A stretch of DNA of 52,202 nt from assembly GCA_035570235.1 (NCBI GenBank), contig DATMML010000082.1, positions 1 through 52,202 of the forward strand, in the 5' to 3' direction. This document shows positions 25,645 to 34,357 of this stretch, piece after piece. This DNA comes from Vicinamibacteria bacterium (GTDB lineage Bacteria; Acidobacteriota; Vicinamibacteria; Fen-336). Numbering within the stretch: position 1 is the first letter of the stretch; every line of letters begins with the position of its first letter. A model generated the notes under the pieces. It made no database searches. It was not told the origin of the DNA and saw only the letters and a list, made by a program, of their open reading frames with translations. The position numbers and the translations under genes are program-made.

Positions 25645-26169
25645 ATGAGACGCATGCTCGCCACGCTTGTCTTCCTGATTGTCGCCGGCTCCGTATCCTC
25701 GTCGTGGGCTCAGGATCGGAGCATCGGTCTAGGGGTTGGGTACGTGAAGCCCTCCAATGTGGACGGCACGATCTGGTTCACCGCCAACGCTCACTTCAAG
25801 CTAGCAGAGAGGGTTGTCCTCGAGCCCGAGCTGGGTTACTGGACGAAAACGATGGCCTTCCCCCCGATCCTGGACGTCTCCATCTCGGACTTTAACCTGG
25901 GGGCCAACGTGCTCTACCGCCCGCCCTCGCACAATGCCTCCGTCCGGTTCTCCGTTGGTGCGGGTCTCGGCCTCCATTTCCTGTCCGGCAAGGCAGGAGT
26001 GCTCGGGTTCACTGCGTCCGACAGCGCGACCAAGCTCGGAGTCCACCTCCTGGCGGGCGCGACCTTCGGACGCTCACCGAGCCTCCACTACTTCGCCAAC
26101 GCCCGGTACGACATCGTGAGTGACCTCAGCCAACTCAAGGTTTACGGAGGAGTCCGCTTCAAGCTCTGA
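25645..26169 (+). CDS. Outer-membrane beta-barrel protein
   Basis: AAGGAGG at 25631-25637 precedes the ATG. The 174-residue product has a signal peptide ending near SSSWA-QD (residue 23). The mature protein is built of alternating strands with Gly/aromatic turns: GLGVGYVKPS, TIWFTANAHFKLAERVVLEP, NVLYRPPSHNASVRFSVGAG, LGVHLLAGATFG, and it ends in GGVRFKL, close to the terminal aromatic beta-signal for outer-membrane insertion. It resembles small eight-stranded barrels of the OmpW/OmpA-like type. Role in transport or adhesion is unknown. Convergent with the GH16 gene. Confidence 0.8.
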   Translation: MRRMLATLVFLIVAGSVSSSWAQDRSIGLGVGYVKPSNVDGTIWFTANAHFKLAERVVLEPELGYWTKTMAFPPILDVSISDFNLGANVLYRPPSHNASVRFSVGAGLGLHFLSGKAGVLGFTASDSATKLGVHLLAGATFGRSPSLHYFANARYDIVSDLSQLKVYGGVRFKL

Positions 26170-26239
26170 GAGTCACCGGCTCACGGAAGCGTGGTGAAGC
26201 CGGAGCCTGGCCCCCAGACTGTGCGGCGCGCGGGATGTC

Positions 26240-27106
26240 TCAGTGACGGTAGACCCGTACGTAGTCGACGAGCATCTGCTGGGGGAACACAGTGGTGGCG
26301 TCCGGGGGGCCTGGCCAACCGCCCCCCACGGCTACGTTCAGGATAATGAAGAAGGGGTGGTCAAAGACCCAGTGTGTCCCGGCCGGGAGGTCCGCCGGCG
26401 TTCTCGTCTCGTAGAGGGTGCCGTCGACGTACCACCGAATCGCCGCCGGCTCCCATTCCACGGCGAAGACATGGAAATCGTCGGCGAAGCGCTGCCCCCC
26501 GGCGAGAGAGTCCGGTGCGCCTAGGCCGCCGGCACCGGAGTAGCCAGGCCCGTGGAACGTCCCATGTACGGTAGACGGCTCGCGGCCAATGTTCTCCATG
26601 ATATCGATCTCGCCGCAGGCGGGCCAACCCACGCTATCGATATTGGCGCCTAGCATCCAGAAGGCGGGCCAGAGGCCCTGGCCGTACGGGATCTTGATGC
26701 GCGCCTCGAACCGCCCGTAGGCCTGTGCGAACAGCCCCTTGGTCTTCAGGCGGGCCGAAGTATAGTCCCGCGCGATCCCGTCCGGCCCTTTGTAGGGCTC
26801 GCTCAATGCCTCGATGACGAGCGCCCCGTTGCCGTCGAGAAACGCGTTCCGGCTCCGGTCCGTGTACGATTCGAGCTCCTGATTCCCCCAGCCGCCTCCT
26901 CCGATATCGAAGTTCCATTTCGTCAGGTCGACCGTGGCGCCGGCCGGCCCCTCGAACTCATCGCTCCAGACCAAGGTCCAGGCCGCCGGAGTAGGAGTGG
27001 AGGAGGGAGGTGTCGCCGGCGGCGACGCTGCCATGTCGGACGAGCCGCAGGCGGTCGTAGCCGATAAAACAAGGACGGCGAGCACGCTCTGGCGGACAAC
27101 GTGCAT
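26240..27106 (-). CDS. Glycoside hydrolase family 16 endo-beta-1,3-glucanase-like lipoprotein
   Basis: The 288-residue protein starts with a lipoprotein signal (VLVLSATTACGSS, Cys20) and a Pro/Ser/Thr linker. The GH16 domain follows: WSDEFEG, GGWGNQELESYT, TKGLFAQAYGRFEARIKIP, WPAFWMLG and the catalytic GEIDIMENIG (about 165-174), where Glu166 should be the nucleophile and Glu171 the acid/base. The Met insertion in EIDIME is typical of laminarinases, which cleave beta-1,3-glucan internally. Its C-terminus ends VDYVRVYRH, the usual last strand. It probably degrades laminarin-like or fungal glucans outside the cell. The gene stands alone. Confidence 0.94.
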   Translation of the reverse strand: MHVVRQSVLAVLVLSATTACGSSDMAASPPATPPSSTPTPAAWTLVWSDEFEGPAGATVDLTKWNFDIGGGGWGNQELESYTDRSRNAFLDGNGALVIEALSEPYKGPDGIARDYTSARLKTKGLFAQAYGRFEARIKIPYGQGLWPAFWMLGANIDSVGWPACGEIDIMENIGREPSTVHGTFHGPGYSGAGGLGAPDSLAGGQRFADDFHVFAVEWEPAAIRWYVDGTLYETRTPADLPAGTHWVFDHPFFIILNVAVGGGWPGPPDATTVFPQQMLVDYVRVYRH

Positions 27107-27226
27107 TCAGCGCCAGCCTAACCGAGTTGCGGGAACCGGGGCAAGCGGTGATCCAATTTGGTAGTGGGTCCTGACCACTACGCCCGGGATGCTGTCCCTG
27201 GGCCGCGCTCGGGAGCGCCCGAACTC

Positions 27227-27607
27227 TTAGTCCTGGAGCGTCGACCCAGCCTCGGCAATCTGCCAATCCGAGCCCGTCGAGGCTCTCACAGCGGCCTCGA
27301 TGCGCGAGCGGTCCGCCCACGCCGGAGCGAGGAACTCGAGGCCACACCCGGACGGCAGCCCTGGGGCCTGGCGTCCCGAATTGTCCCAGCAGACCACCGC
27401 CTCTACCGCTATCGGCCCCGCCTTGCCCGGGAGCGCAAAGGAGAGCAGCACGTTCTCACCCACTCTTGGCACTGGGTTGACGGCAACGTAAGCGCCTCCC
27501 AGGCTGAGATTGCAGAGCGCACCCGCGGCAGCTGAGCCTCCCCCCTCGAGGCGACAACCCGCCTGCAGGGGCACACGCCACATCGCCGAGTAGGGCTGGT
27601 GGGTCAT
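27227..27607 (-). CDS. PilZ-domain protein
   Basis: The 126-residue product has the second PilZ signature, CNLSLGGAYVAV (N-x-S-x-x-G), followed by VGENVLLSFALPG, AVEAVVCWDNSG and GCGLEFLAP, the usual strand order of the PilZ barrel. The first motif, which supplies the Arg residues for cyclic di-GMP, is weak here: only MWRVPLQAGCRLEGG is present, without a clear RxxxR. It may therefore be a non-canonical PilZ that does not bind cyclic di-GMP, or binds it weakly. The gene is monocistronic and 120 bp upstream of GH16. Confidence 0.85.
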   Translation of the reverse strand: MTHQPYSAMWRVPLQAGCRLEGGGSAAAGALCNLSLGGAYVAVNPVPRVGENVLLSFALPGKAGPIAVEAVVCWDNSGRQAPGLPSGCGLEFLAPAWADRSRIEAAVRASTGSDWQIAEAGSTLQD

Positions 27608-28358
27608 GACACACTCATCCTGTATAGGATCCGGCCTGCGCGGTCAGCGAACTGTGCGCGGCCTCACAGGTCGTCGTTCCTGGTTTTCGTTATAAGAGGA
27701 CTGACCCCGTGCGTTGCCGTCATTTATTGGATATTCGCTTCCCGCCCTCGCCCTTTTTCTCGGCTCGTAGAAGTCCAGCACCGCTCCAGGTAAGCCGGTA
27801 AGTCCGGCATTCCTGGCCGCAACGCCCCCCCTGATGTCCGTGAGTCATTACTCGGAGTCGGCGCCCTGAATGTGCCGTTCACGCTTCCCGCGGCATCCGC
27901 CAAACGTCGGCGGGGGTCTCGACGCTCCACGTACCTTACTTCCGGCCCTCCTGGCCGTAGCGCCCGTCATGTGGGCGAGTCGGGATGCCACGGTACCACG
28001 AACCGACGCCGAAGCAGGTCCGATAGCCTTGGGCAGCCTCTGCTGGTCGCAACCGGCTGCCGGAGGTCGCGTTCGGCCGAGCGCTCCAATGAGGCGGGAA
28101 GTCATTGAGCCAGCGCCTCTTTCTAGGAACGCCTCAGTGTTCGCGATCTTCACGAGACAGGTTGGATGCGATCCTGAACTACCCTGGCGAGTCCAAACCC
28201 GACCCGGACGCCTTCCCGAGCTCCCTTACAATAGGGAAGTGGTCTGGCCTCGCATATTGAGCGACTCGAGACCGGAGACGCCCTACTCCAAGGAGTTCCC
28301 CCCTCCTGACTCCTGAACCAGGACCGCACTCCCACGGCTCTTCATATGTCGGCCCACC
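27608..28358. other. 750-bp intergenic stretch holding repeat B
   Basis: Apart from the repeat copy at 27853-28090, no gene is supported. The remaining sequence (27608-27852 and 28091-28358) shows no strong hairpin, tandem repeat or promoter pattern that I trust. Confidence 0.4.
27853..28090 (+). repeat. Dispersed structured repeat, copy B
   Basis: This copy matches A and D over its full length (starting CGGAGTCGGCG), with about a dozen substitutions and a 1-nt deletion (TGCTGGTCG against TGCTCGGTCG in A). The closing stem is partly weakened (GGCGCCCTGA with TCGGGATGCC), keeping wobble pairing at one changed position but losing one pair. The hairpins CCGCC/GGCGG, CGGCC/GGCCG, CGCCC/GGGCG and GGCAGCC/GGCTGCC are all intact. 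It sits in a large intergenic gap about 270 bp before an alpha/beta hydrolase gene. Confidence 0.9.
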
Positions 28359-29201
28359 GTGCTGACTCCGAACGCGGGGGGATCGATCTGGCGGCTGACG
28401 CGGGGGCCGGTCGTTGCCTTGGTGATGGTCCTAGTTCCCGCTGCTTCAGGAAGGACCGCGAGCAGCGGGATCGCCAAGGACAAGATCGCCGGCGGCGAAC
28501 ACTGGCGCGTTCGGACATCACGCGGGCCGGTCCATGTCTGGTGCCCCGCGTTCTACGATCGCGGCACGGCGGGGACCGTCGTTTATGTTCACGGCTACGC
28601 CGTCGATGCTGACGAGGCCTGGGAGCGGCACGAGCTCGCGCGGCAGTTTCAGGCGAGCCGGCGCAACGCCGTCTTCCTCGTCCCCGAGGCCCCGGCCTCT
28701 TCTGAGGACACCGTCCGTTTCCCGAGCCTGAACGAGCTATTGAGCGCCGCGGGTGCGGGCATCCACCGGACCTTGCCGCAAGGACCGGTGGTGGTCGTGG
28801 GGCACAGCGGCGCCCACCGGACCCTCGTCCCCTGGCTCAAGAACCCGCGGGTGAGTCACGTGATCCTCCTGGACGCTGTCTACGGCAGCGAGACGGTGAC
28901 CGCGGTGAGGGATTGGCTCCGGACCAGCCGGGGGCGGTTGATCGTGGTCGCCGCCGACACCGCCGAGGAATCCGAGCGGCTGATCCAGGGGCTTCCTTCT
29001 GCCGTCCGCCGCGGTGCGATTCCGGAGAGCGCCTCGGCGTTCACCGCTCGTGAACGGCTGGCCCGGGTCGACTATCTCCGCTCCCAGTACGGTCATCTCG
29101 AGATCGTGACGGAAGGCAAGGCGATCGCGCCGCTTCTGGGCCTCACGCGCCTTCCGCGGATCGCCCCTCGGCCAAGCGCCCCCGCCCGCCCGCGCAAATA
29201 G
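28359..29201 (+). CDS. Exported alpha/beta-hydrolase-like protein
   Basis: The GTG at 28359 gives a 280-residue product with a hydrophobic N-terminal segment (VVALVMVLVPAASG) that looks like a signal peptide. The core fits an alpha/beta hydrolase: TVVYVHGYAVDADEAWE (oxyanion strand and loop), then VVVVGHSGAHRTL, a G-x-S-x-G nucleophile elbow with Ser in GHSGA, then VSHVILLDAVYG with an acidic residue. The third triad residue is probably the His in YGHLEIV near the end. Substrate unknown; it could be an esterase or thioesterase. The ribosome-binding site is not clear and the start may be further downstream. Confidence 0.75.
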   Translation: MLTPNAGGSIWRLTRGPVVALVMVLVPAASGRTASSGIAKDKIAGGEHWRVRTSRGPVHVWCPAFYDRGTAGTVVYVHGYAVDADEAWERHELARQFQASRRNAVFLVPEAPASSEDTVRFPSLNELLSAAGAGIHRTLPQGPVVVVGHSGAHRTLVPWLKNPRVSHVILLDAVYGSETVTAVRDWLRTSRGRLIVVAADTAEESERLIQGLPSAVRRGAIPESASAFTARERLARVDYLRSQYGHLEIVTEGKAIAPLLGLTRLPRIAPRPSAPARPRK

Positions 29202-29281
29202 ACCTTCCGCGGGTCTCAAGAGAGCGCATTGCTGAACTGCGGCAGCCGATCTGGGCCAGCGCTCGACATTGCGAAGCAGAA

Positions 29282-30328
29282 ATGCAAGAGTCGGTGAGCA
29301 GGTGTGCCGACAGCGAGTCGAGAGAGCCAAGGACCCTGAAGGGAATCCGAGTGCAGGACGGGACGCCGACGACACCCCGCAGGGTCCCAACCCAGACCAC
29401 TAAGAACCCGCAAGAGTTCGCTCAGGAGCTCGGTACCCAGGCCCCCAAGGAAGCCGCCACGCTCACCGCGCGGCCCGCCTTTTTCGCGGCTGTGCTCCTG
29501 GCTCTCACGATTGCCAACCCCCTTCCGGGCAAGGCCCAACCAAAGGCGCCAGGCGCGGTTGGGAGCTACGACTCGACCTACGGCATGCCCGAGGCGATGG
29601 GGCTGGAGGAAATCGCGCGCGGCGTAGGCAACTACCGGAAGAGAGCGGTCCGCACCAAGGCGGTCGTGGATGGGTTCGGGGGCGGGTACTACCTCCTCAA
29701 GGGGCCAGGAGCCGTGAGTGTGCTTGGGATCCCGGTCCCCGAGATGGCGAGCGAGGTCAACAACTTCCTCGGCCGCGAGGTGGAAATCGTTGGCTTGGTC
29801 CGCCCCCTCCCGGACAAGCAGGCGTGTCTGCCATGTGAAGGCACCCACTGCGTGCCCGAGAGCAAGTGTGAGGACCCGCTCCTGACCGCCCTCCCCGACC
29901 ATCAGGGCAGCATGCCCGCCCAGTCGATCACGTTCTGGAAGATCGTCGACCTCACCGATTTTCGGGGAGTCCTGCCCGGGAGCCAGGACTACTTGACGCT
30001 GGAGTCCCTCGTCTTCAGCCCCGGTCAGTTTGTCAACCGGAAGGTCCGGGTCCTCGGGCAGTTTAGGGGCCGGAATCTGTACGGCGACCTGCCCGCAAGA
30101 AGCGAGCGCAGCCCGTTAGACTGGGTCATCAAAGATGGCCGATACGCGGTCTGGGTCGTCGGCAAAGAGCCCAAGGGGTCCGGTTGGAGCCTGGACGTGA
30201 CGCTGAAGAGCGACACCATCCGCTGGCTAGAAGTCACCGGGAAACCGGAGACGATCGATGGCGTCGTTTACCTGAAGGCCCAGGGGGTACATCTCGCGAA
30301 AGGACCGCCCTCGCCACCTCCCGAGTAA
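29282..30328 (+). CDS. Secreted or membrane-anchored protein of unknown function
   Basis: The 348-residue frame begins with a 60-residue polar segment, then a hydrophobic stretch (PAFFAAVLLALTIANPLPGKAQ, residues about 65-86) resembling a signal peptide; the true start could be internal, but no better start with a ribosome-binding site is seen. The mature part shows repeated OB-like strand pairs (NFLGREVEIVGLVRPLP, VNRKVRVLGQFRGRN, IRWLEVTGKPETIDG) and a Cys cluster (ACLPCEGTHCVPESKCED). It may bind a ligand or nucleic acid in the periplasm. I do not recognise a named family. It follows the alpha/beta-hydrolase gene by 80 bp in the same direction. Confidence 0.6.
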   Translation: MQESVSRCADSESREPRTLKGIRVQDGTPTTPRRVPTQTTKNPQEFAQELGTQAPKEAATLTARPAFFAAVLLALTIANPLPGKAQPKAPGAVGSYDSTYGMPEAMGLEEIARGVGNYRKRAVRTKAVVDGFGGGYYLLKGPGAVSVLGIPVPEMASEVNNFLGREVEIVGLVRPLPDKQACLPCEGTHCVPESKCEDPLLTALPDHQGSMPAQSITFWKIVDLTDFRGVLPGSQDYLTLESLVFSPGQFVNRKVRVLGQFRGRNLYGDLPARSERSPLDWVIKDGRYAVWVVGKEPKGSGWSLDVTLKSDTIRWLEVTGKPETIDGVVYLKAQGVHLAKGPPSPPPE

Positions 30329-30484
30329 GCTAGGCTAGCGTGCCTACCGCCCAATTTGCCGGCCACGGATTCCGCCGTTTCTCCTCAACCACCCCTGGTC
30401 CGGCGGCGCACTCCGAGGCTGCACCGTACCGCTCTGCGGAAAGCCTCAGGAGCCGCACCCGCCTTAAGACCTAAAGGGCCAAGG

Positions 30485-31312
30485 GTGCTTGTCTCCAGGC
30501 GTAACCTCCGTAGGCGAGTGTGGCTTTCTTTCCTTCGACTGGGCTTGTGCGGCGTCTTCCTTGGCGCCAGCCGCCCGCCCGCTCGAGAGACGGGTTTTCT
30601 CGGTCGCTCCGTGGTCGTTGATTCATCCTTCTACCGCTACCAGGTGTATGTGCCCCGGCCGTACCCTCTCTCGCGGGGCCTGCCCGTCATTCTGTACCTG
30701 CATGGTGCGGACGCGGGGGGCAGTGACGGGCTCTTGCCGACCAAGGGCTGCATCGGATCGGCAGTGCGAGCTGATCCGATGCGGTGGCCCTTCCTCATTG
30801 TGTTTCCGCAGATTCCCTTCAATCAACGCTGGATGGGACGGAACACGGCTGTGGCCCTGGGCGCACTCGCTAACACCCTGGCCGAGTTTGACGGTGACTC
30901 GTCTCGCGTGTTCCTGACGGGCTTTTCCCTGGGTGGCTCGGGGGCTTGGTACATGGCCGCTGAGACGCCGCAGCGTTTTGCGGCCGTGGTGCCCGTCGAT
31001 GGCCGCGTGGTCCTAGCAGGCCGCGTGTCCCTCCCGGTGGACGTCCCCCCCCAGACGTCGACCCTGATCTTTGCCGAGAATCCCAGCTCGCTCCTCGCCG
31101 AGCTGCTTCGGCGCACGCCGGTCTGGGTTTTTCACGGGGCCAGCGATCCCGTAGTCCCGGTCGAAGACTCCCGGCAGATCGTCCAAGCGCTCCGGGCTCT
31201 TCAGGCGCCGGTGCGGTTTACCGAGGTCCCCGACGGGCAGCACGAGTGTGCGACCGCCTACGGCGACCCGAGGCTTCCTCGGTGGCTGCTGGCGCAGCGT
31301 GGCACGCCCTAG
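30485..31312 (+). CDS. Esterase / PHB depolymerase-like alpha/beta hydrolase
   Basis: I place the start at the GTG at 30485, which follows AAAGGG and begins a basic, hydrophobic leader (VLVSRRNLRRRVWLSFLRLG) that could be a signal anchor; the frame opens to 30356. The 275-residue product shows VILYLHGADAGG, the nucleophile elbow GFSLGGSGAW, an acidic residue in VFHGASDPVVPV and the final His in PDGQHECAT, a complete Ser-Asp-His triad in the order of polyester-depolymerase or phospholipase-type esterases with a dienelactone-hydrolase-like core. It probably hydrolyses esters of envelope or external polymers. Third exported or membrane-targeted protein in a row on the plus strand. Confidence 0.85.
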   Translation: MLVSRRNLRRRVWLSFLRLGLCGVFLGASRPPARETGFLGRSVVVDSSFYRYQVYVPRPYPLSRGLPVILYLHGADAGGSDGLLPTKGCIGSAVRADPMRWPFLIVFPQIPFNQRWMGRNTAVALGALANTLAEFDGDSSRVFLTGFSLGGSGAWYMAAETPQRFAAVVPVDGRVVLAGRVSLPVDVPPQTSTLIFAENPSSLLAELLRRTPVWVFHGASDPVVPVEDSRQIVQALRALQAPVRFTEVPDGQHECATAYGDPRLPRWLLAQRGTP

Positions 31313-31460
31313 TCCGGCAGGAGAGGCCGCTAAGGCGTCGGCGTACGCCAGGCAGGCCGAAATCCCCCCTCGCAAGCGACAGGCCCGGATGACACGCGGA
31401 TCGATCCCTCCGCATCGGCACCACAAAACCCGATCAGAGACTCAAGGCAAGACTCCGGCA

Positions 31461-32798
31461 TCACTTCATGAGATCCAGTACGGCCACCGTGAGAGTCTTC
31501 ACTCCGGTCCGGATCGTTGCCTCCGGAGCGGGCCAGAAGAGGCTCGAATGGAGCGACGGGAGGGGCGTTCCGCTCTCTTTGCTCTTCGCGATTCGGGCGG
31601 CGTCGATGGCTCCGATACGAAGCATGCAGACGGGTATCTGGTGGTCCTCAAGGCCAAAACGTCCGAAGTCCTCACTGACCATTTCGCGAGGGCCCTCGAG
31701 GACGTTCTCGGAGCCCATGGATTTCTGCAATGCGCCCACCACGCGCTCTGTCAAGGCGGGATCGTTGTAGAGGGCCGGCGTCACCTCGGTGTCGCTCGGC
31801 CGCACGATCGGCGCGCGGTCCTCCGGGATGCCGCGCGCGAGAGCAATCCCCCGCGCGATACGCTCCAGGGACGCCAGGATGCGCTGCCGCACCTCTTCCT
31901 TGTAGGTGCGAACGGAGAGTTGCAGGCGAACCTCGTCCGGGATGATGTTGTTCTTGGTGCCGCCGTGGATTGAACCCACCGTCACCACCGCCGGGTCCAG
32001 GGGCGAAGTCTCTCGGCTGACAATGGTCTGGATGGCCATGATGAATTCCGCCGCGGCAACGACGGGATCCTTGGTTGCTTCCGGCCGGGCACCGTGGCCG
32101 CCACGCCCCCGCATGATGACGTCGACGGAGGTGCTCGCGGCGAGGGCATAGCCAGGGGTGTAACGGACCTTTCCCGCCTCGAGGTCTCCCGAGTCATGAA
32201 GGGCCAGACAGTAGTTGGGCTTGGGAAAGCGCGAGTACAGACCGTCGGCAAGCATGGCTCTTGCGCCGTCGATCATCTCCTCGGCGGGCTGACCGACGAG
32301 AACCACAGTCCCGTGCCAGCGGTCCTTGAGCCCCGCCAACACCATCGCGGTGCCGAGGAGCGAGCTCATATGGATGTCATGGCCACAGGCATGCATCACC
32401 GCGACTTCCTGGCCGGCCTCGTTCTTGGTCCGGGCGTGACTCGCGTAGGGAAGCCCGGTCTGCTCCTCCACGGGGAGCGCGTCCATGTCCGACCGAAGCA
32501 GCACGGTGGGGCCGTTTCCATTTCGCATGACGGCAACGACGCCGAATCCTTGCCATTCGGGCTTTTCATACTTGCCCACGTGTTCCGTCACCTCGTAACC
32601 CAGCCCGCGCAACTGCTGGGCGAGGAGAGCGGAGGTCTTCTCCTCGTGGTGGGACAGCTCGGGGGAGGCATGGAGCATCTTGTAGGTTGACACAAGCGCG
32701 GGGAGTCGTTGGTCGATCAGGCTGTCGATCGTGGGCGTTTGGGCAAAAGCGGCCATGGATGCGAGCTGAGCGACTAAGACGGCAAAGACAACTCTCAT
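31461..32798 (-). CDS. Secreted M20-family amidohydrolase/peptidase
   Basis: The ATG at 32798 follows GAGAGG and starts a signal peptide (MRVVFAVLVAQLASMAAFAQ). The 445-residue protein has the M20 dinuclear metal motifs: LLRSDMDALPVEEQTG, AVMHACGHDIHMSSLLG with the metal Cys/His, and PAEEMIDGARAML with the general-base Glu pair. The dimerisation domain contains GRGGHGARPEATKDP and SIHGGTKNNIIPDEV. These features match amidohydrolases of the hippurate / N-acyl-amino-acid / IAA-conjugate group, which cleave N-acyl amides in the periplasm. The precise substrate is not predictable. It is convergent with the esterase gene and probably monocistronic. Confidence 0.93.
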   Translation of the reverse strand: MRVVFAVLVAQLASMAAFAQTPTIDSLIDQRLPALVSTYKMLHASPELSHHEEKTSALLAQQLRGLGYEVTEHVGKYEKPEWQGFGVVAVMRNGNGPTVLLRSDMDALPVEEQTGLPYASHARTKNEAGQEVAVMHACGHDIHMSSLLGTAMVLAGLKDRWHGTVVLVGQPAEEMIDGARAMLADGLYSRFPKPNYCLALHDSGDLEAGKVRYTPGYALAASTSVDVIMRGRGGHGARPEATKDPVVAAAEFIMAIQTIVSRETSPLDPAVVTVGSIHGGTKNNIIPDEVRLQLSVRTYKEEVRQRILASLERIARGIALARGIPEDRAPIVRPSDTEVTPALYNDPALTERVVGALQKSMGSENVLEGPREMVSEDFGRFGLEDHQIPVCMLRIGAIDAARIAKSKESGTPLPSLHSSLFWPAPEATIRTGVKTLTVAVLDLMK

Positions 32799-32989
32799 TG
32801 CAGACACCTCTCATAGTCGCAGCGGGAGATGAAACGGGGCGATTCCCACAGCGAGGCAATCGCCAGCCGGACCGTGTCGTACGCCGGGAGTATCCGAGGC
32901 AGACGCGAGGCAGTCAAGGGCTGGTCATCGACAGGCGGTGCCGGGCACGGTGCTCAAACCGGCGGGCGCGACTGGCTCTCTGCCACGGT

Positions 32990-33475
32990 TCAGGGGGGGA
33001 ACGGCCGAGGGTGGTACTTTTGCGTCAACGCGTTGACATCATCACGGAGTCTGACCGCGCGGTCTCGACCACCACGATAGCAGAGGTTGTCGACCACGGT
33101 CACTGTGGTCTGGTCGTTGAGAGTCATATCGACGCTGAGACCCGTTCCCGGGATGATTCGGCCGGAATCGCACTCCTGAGCGCCGCGGAGATTGGAGCTG
33201 GAAAGGGCACCCGCATCTGAAGAGAGCTGAGCAAGCTCAGTCGCCGAAAGCCCACCGCCCATGGTTACACCGTTGTCGGCAGGCCCCACGAGAAAGGTGC
33301 CGTCATTGTGAACCGTGAAGCCGTAGTGGCCAACACAGTAGCGTGGGTCCATCGCCTCACAGGCCGTTTGTTCCCGGACTTGTACCCACGACGACCCGAG
33401 CACCCCCGCACCGCAGCCAGGAAGCTGGGCGATGAGAAAGAGAAGTAAGCCCAATGGTCTTCTCACCCTTTGCAT
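32990..33475 (-). CDS. Lipoprotein of unknown function
   Basis: The 161-residue product begins MQRVRRPLGLLLFLIAQLPG followed by Cys, a lipoprotein signal with the Cys at residue 21. The mature part has two Cys pairs (TACEAMDPRYCVGHYG, QECDSG, NLCYRGG) and beta-strand pattern FTVHNDGTFLVGP and LSVDMTLNDQTTVTVVD. The Gly-Phe-Thr-Val and Asn-Asp-Gly-Thr steps resemble small secreted beta-sandwich proteins without a named function. It is a monocistronic gene on the minus strand, between the M20 gene and the VOC gene. Confidence 0.7.
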   Translation of the reverse strand: MQRVRRPLGLLLFLIAQLPGCGAGVLGSSWVQVREQTACEAMDPRYCVGHYGFTVHNDGTFLVGPADNGVTMGGGLSATELAQLSSDAGALSSSNLRGAQECDSGRIIPGTGLSVDMTLNDQTTVTVVDNLCYRGGRDRAVRLRDDVNALTQKYHPRPFPP

Positions 33476-33754
33476 GTCACCTTCCCCCGCACGTCTTAGG
33501 CGGACGGCCGGTCTTCCGCGACGCGGCGCGTCACGATCCGTGGTCTACCCTCGGTACCTCCGCTTCCCCGCCTGGTCGGGGCGCTAAGGCCGCGGAAACC
33601 CGCTCCCCAAAGTATCGGGGATTCAGGCACGCGCGATCAAGACCAGAATCATGCGACGGGGCAGATGCACGGTTCCCAGTCCCGCTGTTTCAATTTGGTT
33701 CGTGGCCACCGCGATCGCCGAGCCTCGAGAGGACGGGGCTTCAGCCAGTCAATC

Positions 33755-34186
33755 TCAGAATTGCGTGAGGCTCAACGTGTTGCCGTCGGGGTCCTTGAAC
33801 CACGCCACCTTCGCACCTGTCGGCGAGGTCCAAATGCCCAGATCGTCCTGGGGGATTCTCGGATATCGCTCGAATACCAACCCTGCGGACTGGAGGCTCT
33901 TCACCATGGCCATGATATTCCGGACTTGCCAGCCAAGGACCGTATACTGCGCTTTGGCAACCTCTTGAACTGTCGTGATACGTAGCATGGTTCCGTGGGC
34001 GTCGAACACGAGCGCGAACGAGTCCTCGCTCACGAGGTGGAGACCAAGCGTGTCACGATAGAAAACCTTGGCGCGGCGGGGATCGGTCGTAGCGACGAAC
34101 GCGATGATCTTGCGGGTCCCGAGAAGCCGCTCTACGGGCAGCCTCGGACGCTTGCGGAGAGCGGCGCGCGATGAAGGCATGACCAT
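33755..34186 (-). CDS. VOC/glyoxalase-family protein
   Basis: The frame is open to 34465, but the N-terminal 93 residues look unrelated; ATGs at 34186 and 34180 fit the fold. The product (143 residues from 34186) has TRKIIAFVATTDPRRAKVFYRDTLG, the typical first beta-alpha unit of glyoxalase/VOC proteins, then DSFALVFDAHGTMLRITT, and the second half LGWQVRNIMAMVKSLQS and DDLGIWTSPTGAKVAWFKDPDGNTLSLTQ, where the metal-binding pattern ends. It probably binds a divalent metal; the substrate is unknown. It lies divergently from the isocitrate-lyase-like gene with 171 bp between them. Confidence 0.85.
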   Translation of the reverse strand: MVMPSSRAALRKRPRLPVERLLGTRKIIAFVATTDPRRAKVFYRDTLGLHLVSEDSFALVFDAHGTMLRITTVQEVAKAQYTVLGWQVRNIMAMVKSLQSAGLVFERYPRIPQDDLGIWTSPTGAKVAWFKDPDGNTLSLTQF

Positions 34187-34357
34187 CCCCCAGTATCCGG
34201 CCAAGACGGCAGTCGCCAATGCGTTGCTGCGTAATAGTATATCGATGATGCGACACCCCCTTCCCTTCGGGGTTTGTTCCACGCTTAGAGTCGGGGGGTC
34301 CGGGGGCCGTGGCCCGTCCGTGACCGCGCTGCAGGGCCACAGGAAGGGAGCCTGACC

